Below are positions 44,443-52,579 of a stretch of 64,000 nt of DNA, one piece after another. The stretch comes from Rhodospirillaceae bacterium. GTDB lineage: Bacteria; Pseudomonadota; Alphaproteobacteria; Rhodospirillales; JABHCV01. Where the stretch lies: positions 84,406 through 148,405 of the forward strand of contig JABJHA010000021.1 of NCBI GenBank assembly GCA_018662005.1, written 5' to 3'. The notes under the pieces are model-generated. The model was not told where the DNA came from and ran no database searches. It saw only the letters and a program-made list of their open reading frames with translations. Each line of letters begins with the position of its first letter. Position 1 is the stretch's first letter. Position numbers and translations under genes: made by a program.

Positions 44443-46119
44443 CTAAAGATATGTTCTGTCATTTTCTGGGACGTAGTCCTTCAAGGTTTCGTTGGCCTTG
44501 AATAGCCCGATTTCTATTTTATCATCAACTGCGCCAACAGGTCGCGTGTTGATAATCTTATACTCGGACCAAAGCTTGATTACCTTGTCGGCATCAATGG
44601 GTCCATCATATTTGACACCCCCGTGGAATATGATTTTTTTTGTCCACAACAAATAGGTGCCAATGACATGCCGGGAAACCGGATCCCAGTTCTTGAAGGT
44701 CAGGAACAGGTCGATCAGAAACAGCATGATGGTTTTCGGGAAAAAGGCGAAAACCTTGAAAAGCCTCGTCCTTAATATAAAAAAGCGCATTTTTTTTGGC
44801 ATCGCCGGCATGATGCGATAGAAAATGGCGTAAGAACGGAATAGTCTTTTGAGGTCGGGGCGACTGGTGATTCCGTAATCATAATAATAGGCGGAATTTC
44901 CGGCATTGATGAGTTCTTCGTCTTCGGGTTGGATCATGCCCCATTCAATGGCCTGTTTAACCATGGGGGTTTTTGGGTAAACAGTAAGGAAGAAGGTGTT
45001 GACCTTGTTGATCATTTCACATTTGGAATATTCAACCGCCGCTTCATAAAGGTCCACCGCTCCGAGTTCATTGGGTAGTCCAAAAATGTGATCACACGAA
45101 TATTTGACCTTATATCGGTCAAGATTATCAAAACAATTACGCACCTGTTCGTTGGTTTCAGGTCGACGAAGCAGTTTCTGGCGGTTTTTTTCATTCATGG
45201 TTTGGATGCCAAGTTGCAATCGGTAACAACCACTTTCACTTAACAAACGGGCCGTTTCATCATCACAAACGACGGGGTGCCCCATACAGATATAAGGAAC
45301 GCCCACCCGTTCGGCATATTTCGGCGCAAATTCACGAAACCATTTTTTATTTGAAAACAGGATGTTGTCTTCGAAATCGAACAGCCTGACATTGTATTTT
45401 TTTTTCGCCTCGGCCAATTCATCAATGATTAAATCAACGCTGCGGCGGCGGGGGTCACGGGTTTCATTGAAGATTTCATAAAAAGCCTGGGAACAGAATG
45501 TACAACTGATGATGCAGCCCTTAGAGGACAGCGTGTAGTAGCGATTTCCGATATTTATATCATCTTTGAATAAATCTATGTCATTGGGCTGAAGGTCGTC
45601 CATATCTTGTAAGGGGCGGGGGGCATTGTACAGATAACCGTCATCCTTTTTGAATACCAGATTAGGGATTGAATGATCGATTTCGCCCCGTTCCATGGCA
45701 TTGCAGAGCTCGACCATGGGTTGTTCACCCTCGCCTATACAGACAATATCCACCCACGGCGTGGAAAGTGGAGTTTCGAAGCAATTGGTGGCAAAAAGTC
45801 CACCAAATATAATTGGCACATCAACGTGTTCTTTGACGCCTTTGGCAATGTCGATGGCCCACTTATAGGTATCTGAGATCACCCCGATAGCAACCAGATC
45901 CGGCTGCATGTCGATAATTTTTTGAATAACTTTTTCACGTTGGCTGAACAAAGCGGCCAATTGCTTCATGGGAAACGATTCGCCTACAAAATACAGGTGC
46001 TCGTCAAACAGTGAGGGGTCGAAAGCCACAGCGGTCTGGTGGCCCTTCGCCTTGAGTGCCGCTGAGACGGCAGCGGTACCCATGTTCATCTCGCCCATTG
46101 TTGAAAACACGATTTTCAC
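44443..46119 (-). CDS. B12-binding radical SAM enzyme
   Basis: A 558-residue protein. The N-terminal cobalamin-binding domain (KIVFSTMGEMNMGTAAVS, LVAIGVISDTYKWA, DIVCIGEGEQPMVELC) leads to a radical SAM barrel with cluster motif SSKGCIISCTFCSQ and LFDFEDNILFSNKKWF, IQTMNEKNRQKLLRR. Family members methylate or rearrange unactivated carbons of sugars and lipids. The GTG at 46119, behind GGAAAGAA, is preferred over a TTG at 46134. It heads a unit with the ArnD-like and carrier genes. A C-terminal amphipathic or membrane-proximal segment (FFPKTIMLFLIDLFLTF) suggests work at the membrane. Confidence 0.87.
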   Translation of the reverse strand: MKIVFSTMGEMNMGTAAVSAALKAKGHQTAVAFDPSLFDEHLYFVGESFPMKQLAALFSQREKVIQKIIDMQPDLVAIGVISDTYKWAIDIAKGVKEHVDVPIIFGGLFATNCFETPLSTPWVDIVCIGEGEQPMVELCNAMERGEIDHSIPNLVFKKDDGYLYNAPRPLQDMDDLQPNDIDLFKDDINIGNRYYTLSSKGCIISCTFCSQAFYEIFNETRDPRRRSVDLIIDELAEAKKKYNVRLFDFEDNILFSNKKWFREFAPKYAERVGVPYICMGHPVVCDDETARLLSESGCYRLQLGIQTMNEKNRQKLLRRPETNEQVRNCFDNLDRYKVKYSCDHIFGLPNELGAVDLYEAAVEYSKCEMINKVNTFFLTVYPKTPMVKQAIEWGMIQPEDEELINAGNSAYYYDYGITSRPDLKRLFRSYAIFYRIMPAMPKKMRFFILRTRLFKVFAFFPKTIMLFLIDLFLTFKNWDPVSRHVIGTYLLWTKKIIFHGGVKYDGPIDADKVIKLWSEYKIINTRPVGAVDDKIEIGLFKANETLKDYVPENDRTYL

Positions 46120-46134
46120 GGCACTTCTTTCCAA

Positions 46135-46618
46135 TTCAAAAAAAACTGAGCGGCAAACAAAAAGGTTGATACCTAACTATTTTCCCCCCACCAACAGCGT
46201 AGGCTATGGTGTTTTTTTCAGGGCGTTCAAAGCCTTTTAGACCCCCTACAAACCTTATACGTTACCTAATGCATGTATCGGGAACGTCAAGTAATATTTT
46301 AGCGAACACCTAGTGGATTGACCGGAATTAAATGGTCCGAAAGACGGTTTCCTATATGATGATGGGCGAGTTTTCTGGGGGCTCACCAGAATATCCATCC
46401 CGGCTTTGTCGACAGATCGTCGGCAACTTGCCCCGCTATCATTTATGAACAGATGTTCAAGTTTGGTCTGTCGTGTAACCGTAGAGAGAAGTTTGTTTCA
46501 CTTGCTGTTGAAACTGGATAGGATCACATGAATTTGGAAGGTTATTTTAGGTAATCTAACTCCAAATAAATTTTTTGTATGCGTTGCTACATAACATCGC
46601 AACTCCGGACACCAAATC
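46135..46618. other. Gene-free stretch between divergent genes, holds an orphan IS end
   Basis: No gene is supported in these 484 bases. An IS630-like terminal sequence starts at 46310. The remainder is probably the divergent promoter region for 46119 (minus) and 46619 (plus). Confidence 0.5.
46310..46375 (+). repeat. Orphan IS630-type terminal sequence
   Basis: CTAGTGGATTGACCGG at 46310 matches the first 9 bases of the left end and 12 bases of the right end of the element at 41859-43005. The following 50 bases keep scattered identity with that left end (CCGGAA, TCCGAAA). No transposase and no opposite end follow, so it is the scar of a related element. Confidence 0.6.
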
Positions 46619-47161
46619 ATGCCTTCAGGCCCCACCTTCATCCATCCCACTTCAGAGGTTTCTGACGATGCCTTGGTGGGCGAGGGCACAGCCATCTGGA
46701 ACTGGTCAAAGGTGCGCGAACGCGCGATACTAGGGGAGCAATGTAATGTTGGTCAGTCAGTGTATATCGACATTGACGTGGTGCTAGGGGCTCGTTGTAA
46801 GGTACAGAATGGAGTCTCAATCTTTCAAGGCGTAACGCTTGGTGCCGAGGTTTTCGTTGGACCAAATGCAACTTTCACCAACGATCTGTATCCCCGTGCA
46901 CAAAGCCCCGAATGGACTATCATCCCGACAGTTGTTGAGAAGGGAGCCAGCATTGGGGCCAATGCTACCATAGTATGCGGCGTCAAGCTGGGAACCTATT
47001 GTATGGTCGGAGCTGGTGCGGTGGTAACCCATGACGTTCCACCCCACGCTTTGGTAGTGGGGCAACCCGCTAGGGTGATAGATTACGTTACAGTTGCGGG
47101 ATCCCGTCTGAACTGGGCGGATCCGTCTGTACCGCCTCCGGTCGAAATGCTGAAGATATGA
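46619..47161 (+). CDS. WbpD-like UDP-aminosugar N-acetyltransferase
   Basis: A 180-residue left-handed beta-helix transferase: FIHPTSEVSDDALVGEGT, IWNWSKVRERAILGEQC, KVQNGVSIFQGVTLG, FTNDLYPRA and GANATIVCGVKLGTYCMVG. This is the compact WbpD/WlbB form, acetylating the 3-amino group of UDP-GlcNAc3NA with acetyl-CoA. It forms, with the Gfo/Idh gene 93 bases downstream, a second WbpD/WbpB-like pair in the window. The start ATG is at the edge of a gene-free stretch. Confidence 0.88.
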   Translation: MPSGPTFIHPTSEVSDDALVGEGTAIWNWSKVRERAILGEQCNVGQSVYIDIDVVLGARCKVQNGVSIFQGVTLGAEVFVGPNATFTNDLYPRAQSPEWTIIPTVVEKGASIGANATIVCGVKLGTYCMVGAGAVVTHDVPPHALVVGQPARVIDYVTVAGSRLNWADPSVPPPVEMLKI

Positions 47162-47254
47162 TGCGAGACGGAAATACGCCGGAGGTGACTAACGCCTTGA
47201 TAAAAACCAATCAACCACTGAAAGCCATCCTTTTATTTTTCAAGGAATTATGAA

Positions 47255-48223
47255 ATGAGGATAGGAGTTATCGGCTGTGGACAAATGGGGAAAAATCATC
47301 TTCGTATCATTAGTCAAATGCGTGATATTGAACTAACAGGGCTTGTTGAACCCGACAATGCCATTGCCAATTCTCTCGCTACGCAATATGGCTGCACAGC
47401 CTTCGATAGTGTTGAGGACTTGGCTGCGCATGTGGACGCTGTCACCATCGCCAGTCCGTCAATCACTCACGCAAGCATCGGTCAGGCCATGCTCGGTCGC
47501 GGCATCCACTGCCTGATCGAGAAGCCGATGGCTACCACAGAAGCAGACTGCTTGGCATTGATTGCCGAAATGGAAAAATCAGGTGCGCTTCTTATGGTTG
47601 GGCACATTGAACGTTATAACCCCGTGATAGAACAACTGGGTTCGATCCTGTCAACGAGGCAACGAGTAGTGGCCCTAGATGCCCGTCGAATGAGTTCGAG
47701 CAGTTCTCGAATTACCGACGTTGATGTTGTCATGGACTTGATGGTGCATGACCTTGACGTGGCACTTGGGTTGATCGGTAGCAAGCCTGTCCATGTTCTT
47801 GCTCAAGGGATACGGGGTGAGGAGGGGAGCCATGATTATGTCAATTCTCTGGTCCGGTTTGAATGCGGTAGTATTGGAAGCTTTACAGCAAGCCGAATCA
47901 CAGAAAATAAAGTGCGTGAGCTTCAGGTAACAACCGATGTCGCTTCCATACAAGCCGATTACACGCGCCAGGAGCTCTTTGTTTATCAACAAAGTAAACT
48001 TGCACCATTAGGGCAGGAATCTGGAGGTTACGTTTTGGATCTTACAGTTGATCGTGTGATGGTCCGACATGCGGAACCGCTTGTTCGGGAGATAGAGCAC
48101 TTCGCTAACTGCGTGCGCCAGAAACGAACGCCCCTCACCGATGCCAACAGTACCCTTGAGGTGATGCGGTTAGCGTGGTGGATACAGGATAAGTTGGAGG
48201 AAAATGACGAAGCAAAGAGCTGA
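47255..48223 (+). CDS. Gfo/Idh/MocA-family UDP-aminosugar 3-dehydrogenase (WbpB/WlbA-like)
   Basis: A 322-residue oxidoreductase: MRIGVIGCGQMGKNHLRIIS, IASPSITHASIGQAML, CLIEKPMATTEADC, VGHIERYNPVIEQLG and DVVMDLMVHDLDVALGL. The GHIERYNP block is typical of the WlbA-like branch that oxidises C3 of a UDP-aminosugar. It would feed the aminotransferases at 49199 or 51051 and the WbpD-like enzyme encoded upstream. AAGGAATT lies upstream of its ATG. It overlaps the next gene by 20 bases. Confidence 0.88.
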   Translation: MRIGVIGCGQMGKNHLRIISQMRDIELTGLVEPDNAIANSLATQYGCTAFDSVEDLAAHVDAVTIASPSITHASIGQAMLGRGIHCLIEKPMATTEADCLALIAEMEKSGALLMVGHIERYNPVIEQLGSILSTRQRVVALDARRMSSSSSRITDVDVVMDLMVHDLDVALGLIGSKPVHVLAQGIRGEEGSHDYVNSLVRFECGSIGSFTASRITENKVRELQVTTDVASIQADYTRQELFVYQQSKLAPLGQESGGYVLDLTVDRVMVRHAEPLVREIEHFANCVRQKRTPLTDANSTLEVMRLAWWIQDKLEENDEAKS

Positions 48224-49202
48224 GATGACGGAATTCGTTAAAGGAAAGCGTTTTGTCGTTACAGGTGGCGCCGGATTCATCGGCAGCCATCTTGTAGACG
48301 CCTTATTGAATCAAGGTGCCGACCATGTCACAGTGGTAGACAACTTCTTTCTCGGCAAAGATGCAAATTTAACGTCTGCCCGCGAGCAACATGGCGATAA
48401 GGTAACGGTCTTCCGCGAGGATGCAGGGGACTTCGAGGCCATGCGCGCTATCTTGGGTGAGGCCCGCGCTGATGTCGTCTTCAACTTGGCCACCAAAGCC
48501 TTGCTCTATTCGTTCTTCAATCCGGCAGGGGCTGCCCGGGTCAATACTGACATTGCCTATACCCTTGCAGATTTGCTGCGCGCTGGAGCCTATGGCCGCC
48601 TTATTCAATTCTCTACATCGGAAGTTTACGGGACAGCTCAGACGGTTCCCATGACCGAGGAACATCCGTTAATGGCGGAAACTTCCTATGCTGCAGGAAA
48701 GGCAGCTGCTGACCTAGTGCTGGCTTCGTATGCCAACATGTTCGGGCTGGACATTGGCATCATCCGCCCCTTCAACAACTACGGCCCACGTCAGAATGAT
48801 GGCAATATGGCAGCAATCATCCCATTAACAGTGCGTAGAATTTGCGAAAACCGCCGCCCTGTTATTGAAGGTGACGGTCTGCAAACCCGAGATTTTATCT
48901 TTGTCAGGGACACAATCGAGGCGACCCTAAAGCTGACCGCCCTAGCAACTTTGACAGGTCTGATTGTAAATGTGGGAAGTGGAAAAGAAACTTCGATTAA
49001 AGAAATTATTGGGTCCGTCTGCCAAGAAATGGAATATAGCGGGACTATCGAACACAAGCCGGCCCGGCCGGCAGATGTCCGCCGACACTGCGCTGATGTA
49101 GGGTTGATGCATAGCCTGATAGGCGAGATGGTAACTACACCGCTGCATGACGGAATTGCTCAAACCGTTGAGCCTCTTACAAGAGGCTCCATTCATCCAT
49201 GA
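48204..49202 (+). CDS. NAD-dependent nucleotide-sugar epimerase/dehydratase (extended SDR)
   Basis: A 332-residue enzyme with FVVTGGAGFIGSHLVDALL (cofactor), FSTSEVYGTAQTVPM, the catalytic Tyr-x3-Lys in TSYAAGKAAADL, RPFNNYGPRQNDGNMAAIIP and the C-terminal GLIVNVGSGKETSIKEI. It could be a 4-epimerase or 4,6-dehydratase. ATG 48204 has GGAGGA four to five bases upstream, so it is favoured over ATG 48225, although it overlaps the previous gene. Its stop overlaps the aminotransferase start (ATGA), coupling the two. Confidence 0.88.
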   Translation: MTKQRAEMTEFVKGKRFVVTGGAGFIGSHLVDALLNQGADHVTVVDNFFLGKDANLTSAREQHGDKVTVFREDAGDFEAMRAILGEARADVVFNLATKALLYSFFNPAGAARVNTDIAYTLADLLRAGAYGRLIQFSTSEVYGTAQTVPMTEEHPLMAETSYAAGKAAADLVLASYANMFGLDIGIIRPFNNYGPRQNDGNMAAIIPLTVRRICENRRPVIEGDGLQTRDFIFVRDTIEATLKLTALATLTGLIVNVGSGKETSIKEIIGSVCQEMEYSGTIEHKPARPADVRRHCADVGLMHSLIGEMVTTPLHDGIAQTVEPLTRGSIHP

Positions 49203-50332
49203 TTCAAATTACCCGCCCTGATCTGACATTTGATGAGGTAGCCGACGATTTGCGGCAGATCCTTGCCTCGGGCCGCTTGACCGATGGGCCAGTGCTCGCT
49301 CGTTTCGAGAGCGCCCTTAGCAATATCATCGGCGCACCCCATGTGGTTGCCACCACTTCGGCGACCACTGCCCTGCACCTGTCCTTGGTCGCCCTGGGCA
49401 TCGGACCGGGTGACGAAGTGTTGGTGTCGGATTTTTCGTTTCCTGCCAGCGCAAATGCCATCGTCCAATGCGGTGCCGTCCCTGTTTTTGTCGATTGTCG
49501 CCAGGATGGGTTCGATTTGGACCTCGTCGATGCGGGAAAGCGGGTGTCGGCTCGGACCCGGGCGATTATGCCGGTCCATCCGTTCGGGATGCCTGCGGAC
49601 ATTGTTGCTATTAGTCAGCTTGCTAGCAAGCATGGTTTACTAATTATCGAGGATGCGGCATGCGCGCTAGGGGCCAGCCGGGAAGGTATTTCCTGCGGAA
49701 ACGGCGGTAACACTGGTTGCTTCAGCTTCCATCCTCGTAAGTTGGTTACCACCGGGGAAGGGGGGGCAATTGCCACCACCGATGAAGAACTCTCGGCTCG
49801 GCTTCGCCTCCTGCGAAGCCACGGCGCGAAGCCCTCTGTCGTTGGGCAGGAGTTTCTGGAAAACGGCTTTAATTACCGTCTGAGCGAGATCTCGGCATCG
49901 CTTGGCCTTGCCCAATTGCATCGCTTTGCCCCTATGATCGATGACCGCCGCAGGACAGCCCAAGCATATCAAAACGCCCTATCTAATTTCGAAGACATCT
50001 TAATGCCGCAATTTGGCAGTCCTGGCTTCGGAACTTTTCAATCTTTTGTTGTTTTGTTGGGCGACCACGTGGACCGCAACCATGTTGTCAAAGAAATGCG
50101 GGCCCGGAAAGTGGAAACCACACTGGGGACATATGCCCAGCACTCGCAGCCTGCATTCGCCCGCTTCGGTTGTCTTCCTGGCGATTTGCCGCACAGCTTG
50201 CGAGCTCAACGCCAATCTTTGACTCTGCCCCTGCTCCCCCACATGGGGATGGAACCTGTCCATTACGTCGTAGATGCATTGGTGGCCTCAATCCATGCGA
50301 GTTACCGCAACCCGAGCGATGAAACCGTGTAA
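49199..50332 (+). CDS. DegT/DnrJ/EryC1/StrS-family aminotransferase, translationally coupled to the epimerase
   Basis: A 377-residue PLP enzyme: VVATTSATTALHLSLVALG, VSDFSFPASANAIVQCGA, IMPVHPFGMPADIVAISQ, IIEDAACALGASREG and the PLP lysine in CFSFHPRKLVTTGEGGAI. It should transaminate the keto-sugar made by the SDR encoded immediately upstream. Its 3 prime end overlaps the converging GT2 gene by 31 bases, an unusually long convergent overlap. Confidence 0.88.
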   Translation: MIQITRPDLTFDEVADDLRQILASGRLTDGPVLARFESALSNIIGAPHVVATTSATTALHLSLVALGIGPGDEVLVSDFSFPASANAIVQCGAVPVFVDCRQDGFDLDLVDAGKRVSARTRAIMPVHPFGMPADIVAISQLASKHGLLIIEDAACALGASREGISCGNGGNTGCFSFHPRKLVTTGEGGAIATTDEELSARLRLLRSHGAKPSVVGQEFLENGFNYRLSEISASLGLAQLHRFAPMIDDRRRTAQAYQNALSNFEDILMPQFGSPGFGTFQSFVVLLGDHVDRNHVVKEMRARKVETTLGTYAQHSQPAFARFGCLPGDLPHSLRAQRQSLTLPLLPHMGMEPVHYVVDALVASIHASYRNPSDETV

Positions 50333-51054
50333 TACCAACGCAGGCGTATCATATCGACGACCATGCTTATGATGGTAGAAAGATTGGTCACCTTCGTGGT
50401 GCCTGCTATCCGAGGCCTGACAGTGTTCGGTGCGGTGGTAAAACGGGCACCACGTCGACGACCGTTGTCCAGAATTTCTAAATGCGCGAACGGTGATGCA
50501 CACAGGAGTTGGCTCGGATCCACAAGGTCTCTGCGAACGACCAGGATCCCCGTAATTGATGGGATATTAGGATGCATGATCCGTATTAACATCCTTAAAC
50601 CTTTCGACAAGATGGTTCTTAGGAATTGCAGGCGGTGTAATTTAAAGGAGCTCTCAGTCTTAACCATGCCGATCACTCCGTCAAAGTCGCCACGAATTTT
50701 AACCATTTGCACCGTATCGCAGGGGTCAAACTGTTTATCGCCCGGTAACTCCACAATAACCTCGCCTCTCGCATTGGCAAACCCTGTGATAAGAGCGGCA
50801 CCCATCCCAAGACGTTGACGATGTCTCACATACCGAACCAGTTCGGGATGGCTTTTGCACAGCTTCTCAATGACATCCACAGTTCGATCAGTACTTCCGT
50901 CATCGATCACTAAAATCTCGAAGCTCCAACCTGTTTGCAAATAGACATGGATGACCTCTGAAACCATTTTGGAGAGAGACTCATCTTCATTATACGAAGG
51001 CACGATGATGGAAATTTCTAGACCCTCATGTGATTCCTCCGTAGCAGGGATCAT
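50302..51054 (-). CDS. GT2 glycosyltransferase
   Basis: A 250-residue GT-A enzyme: ISIIVPSYNEDESLSKMV, ILVIDDGSTDRTVDVIE, RLGMGAALITGFANARGE and VELPGDKQFDP. The pattern is of the polyprenyl-phosphate sugar transferase type but without membrane segments. Its ATG overlaps the stop of the aminotransferase gene encoded upstream on the same strand (51051-51054), so these two form a coupled pair on the minus strand. The C-terminus is short and basic. The acceptor is unknown. Confidence 0.83.
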   Translation of the reverse strand: MIPATEESHEGLEISIIVPSYNEDESLSKMVSEVIHVYLQTGWSFEILVIDDGSTDRTVDVIEKLCKSHPELVRYVRHRQRLGMGAALITGFANARGEVIVELPGDKQFDPCDTVQMVKIRGDFDGVIGMVKTESSFKLHRLQFLRTILSKGLRMLIRIMHPNIPSITGILVVRRDLVDPSQLLCASPFAHLEILDNGRRRGARFTTAPNTVRPRIAGTTKVTNLSTIISMVVDMIRLRWYYTVSSLGLR

Positions 51055-52175
51055 GGCTGCACGTCACACGCACACCGGATAGTGGTTGCAATAAGATCCT
51101 GAGTTTCATCATCTAAATAAGGATGCATCGGGATACTGAAAACCCCATCAGCCATTGCATCCGTGACAGGCAGTCCATCGGGAGCCGTGGGATAGGCCTG
51201 ATAGGGGGCTTGGCGATGCAGGGGCGTTGGATAATATATAGTTGCTGGTATGCCGTTATTGGCGAGAGATCGCAGTATATGGTTCCGATTATTGTCAAAG
51301 AGCGTGTACTGTGCCCACGCTGACGTTACCGCATCCATGACTTTCGGCGTATTCACAAAAGAACATAGCAACTCGTCGTATTTTTTCGCTATTTGGTTTC
51401 TCGCCGGAATCTCATCCGGCAACAACTTCAGTTTCTCCAGAAGGATCGCCGCCTGAATGGTGTCAAGTCGGCTGTTCGTGCCAATACGAACATGTTCATA
51501 ACGCGAATTCCCCTGACCGTGTCTACTGATAGACCGAATAATATCTGCCAATTCAGGGTCTGATGTGAAAACAGCGCCCCCGTCACCATAGCACCCCAAT
51601 GGTTTTGCGGGAAAAAAGCTTGTCGTCGTGATATCAGCCAAGCTGCCGACCGGTCGATCATGATAACGGGCTCCGAAGCTTTGGGCTGCGTCTGCAATCA
51701 GGAACAGGCCCTCGGATGTCGTCACTTCTCGAATGACATCGTAATCGGCGGGGTGACCAAACAAGTCTACGGCAATAACCGCACGTGGCAGTGATTGCTC
51801 GGTTTTACGGTAAGAGACAATTGCATCGCGCAAGCTGCTATCGCTCATTGTCATGTGCTGGGGATCAACATCGACGAATACAGGAACCGCACCTACGAGA
51901 ACCACCGCTTCAGCTGTAGCCACAAACGTAAAGGAAGGAACAAAGACCGCATCACCGTGTCCAATTCCCAAGGCAAGCAAAGCTAACACTAACGCATCGG
52001 TTCCGTTGGCGCAGGATATGACGTGGGGAACACCTGTCCATTGTGCCAATTCGCCTTCCAGGCGCTGCACCTCGGGCCCCGCGATGAACTCACCGTGCTC
52101 CAATACCCTGCCAATTGCCGATTGGATGCCCTCTTCAATCAGCGCACGTTGTGCCTGAAGGTCTATAAATGGCAT
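51051..52175 (-). CDS. WbpE-like DegT-family sugar aminotransferase
   Basis: A 374-residue enzyme starting MPFIDLQAQRALIEEGIQ, the usual N-terminus of WbpE-like proteins. It has VISCANGTDALVLALLALG, VPSFTFVATAEAVVLVGA, LIADAAQSFGARYHD and the PLP lysine segment SFFPAKPLGCYGDGGAVF. It should transaminate the C3 keto group produced by a WbpB-like oxidoreductase. An in-frame TTG at 52256 would add 27 residues lacking similarity and is not favoured. It heads a two-gene unit with the GT2 gene. Confidence 0.88.
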   Translation of the reverse strand: MPFIDLQAQRALIEEGIQSAIGRVLEHGEFIAGPEVQRLEGELAQWTGVPHVISCANGTDALVLALLALGIGHGDAVFVPSFTFVATAEAVVLVGAVPVFVDVDPQHMTMSDSSLRDAIVSYRKTEQSLPRAVIAVDLFGHPADYDVIREVTTSEGLFLIADAAQSFGARYHDRPVGSLADITTTSFFPAKPLGCYGDGGAVFTSDPELADIIRSISRHGQGNSRYEHVRIGTNSRLDTIQAAILLEKLKLLPDEIPARNQIAKKYDELLCSFVNTPKVMDAVTSAWAQYTLFDNNRNHILRSLANNGIPATIYYPTPLHRQAPYQAYPTAPDGLPVTDAMADGVFSIPMHPYLDDETQDLIATTIRCACDVQP

Positions 52176-52579
52176 ACGGGGTTTCGAGTCTAACACGTCA
52201 GAGTTGATCCTAAATAATGAGGTTAGAAGTATCTGATTCGTTTCCCCAGAATTCAATAAAAAAGTACCTATGGTTTGGGCTAGGCCGGGATCTAAGGCAG
52301 AACGAATTTCAGATGCATGTTATTAATCAAATGAAAGAGGTGATCATCCGCCGCTGATTGCAGCATTCCCCAGATTGCAAGTGCTTCCTTGAACTGAATG
52401 ACGAAAACACAGTCATAGGGCAACTAATTCGTGCATGAGATTTTTCTTATGCTTTGTCTTCCTGCCATGGGTGCCGTCGATACCCACCGTATGTGCGAAT
52501 CAGTGGCACACGAACAGACTGTTCATACGGCGGAACTTTTCCCGGTTTTAAATCACAGACTAGCAGTAGCACTTCGGGG
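52176..52579. other. Gene-free stretch
   Basis: No supported gene between the aminotransferase start and the end of the radical SAM gene. It may include promoter signals for the minus-strand aminotransferase. Short plus-strand frames here show no family match. Confidence 0.4.
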
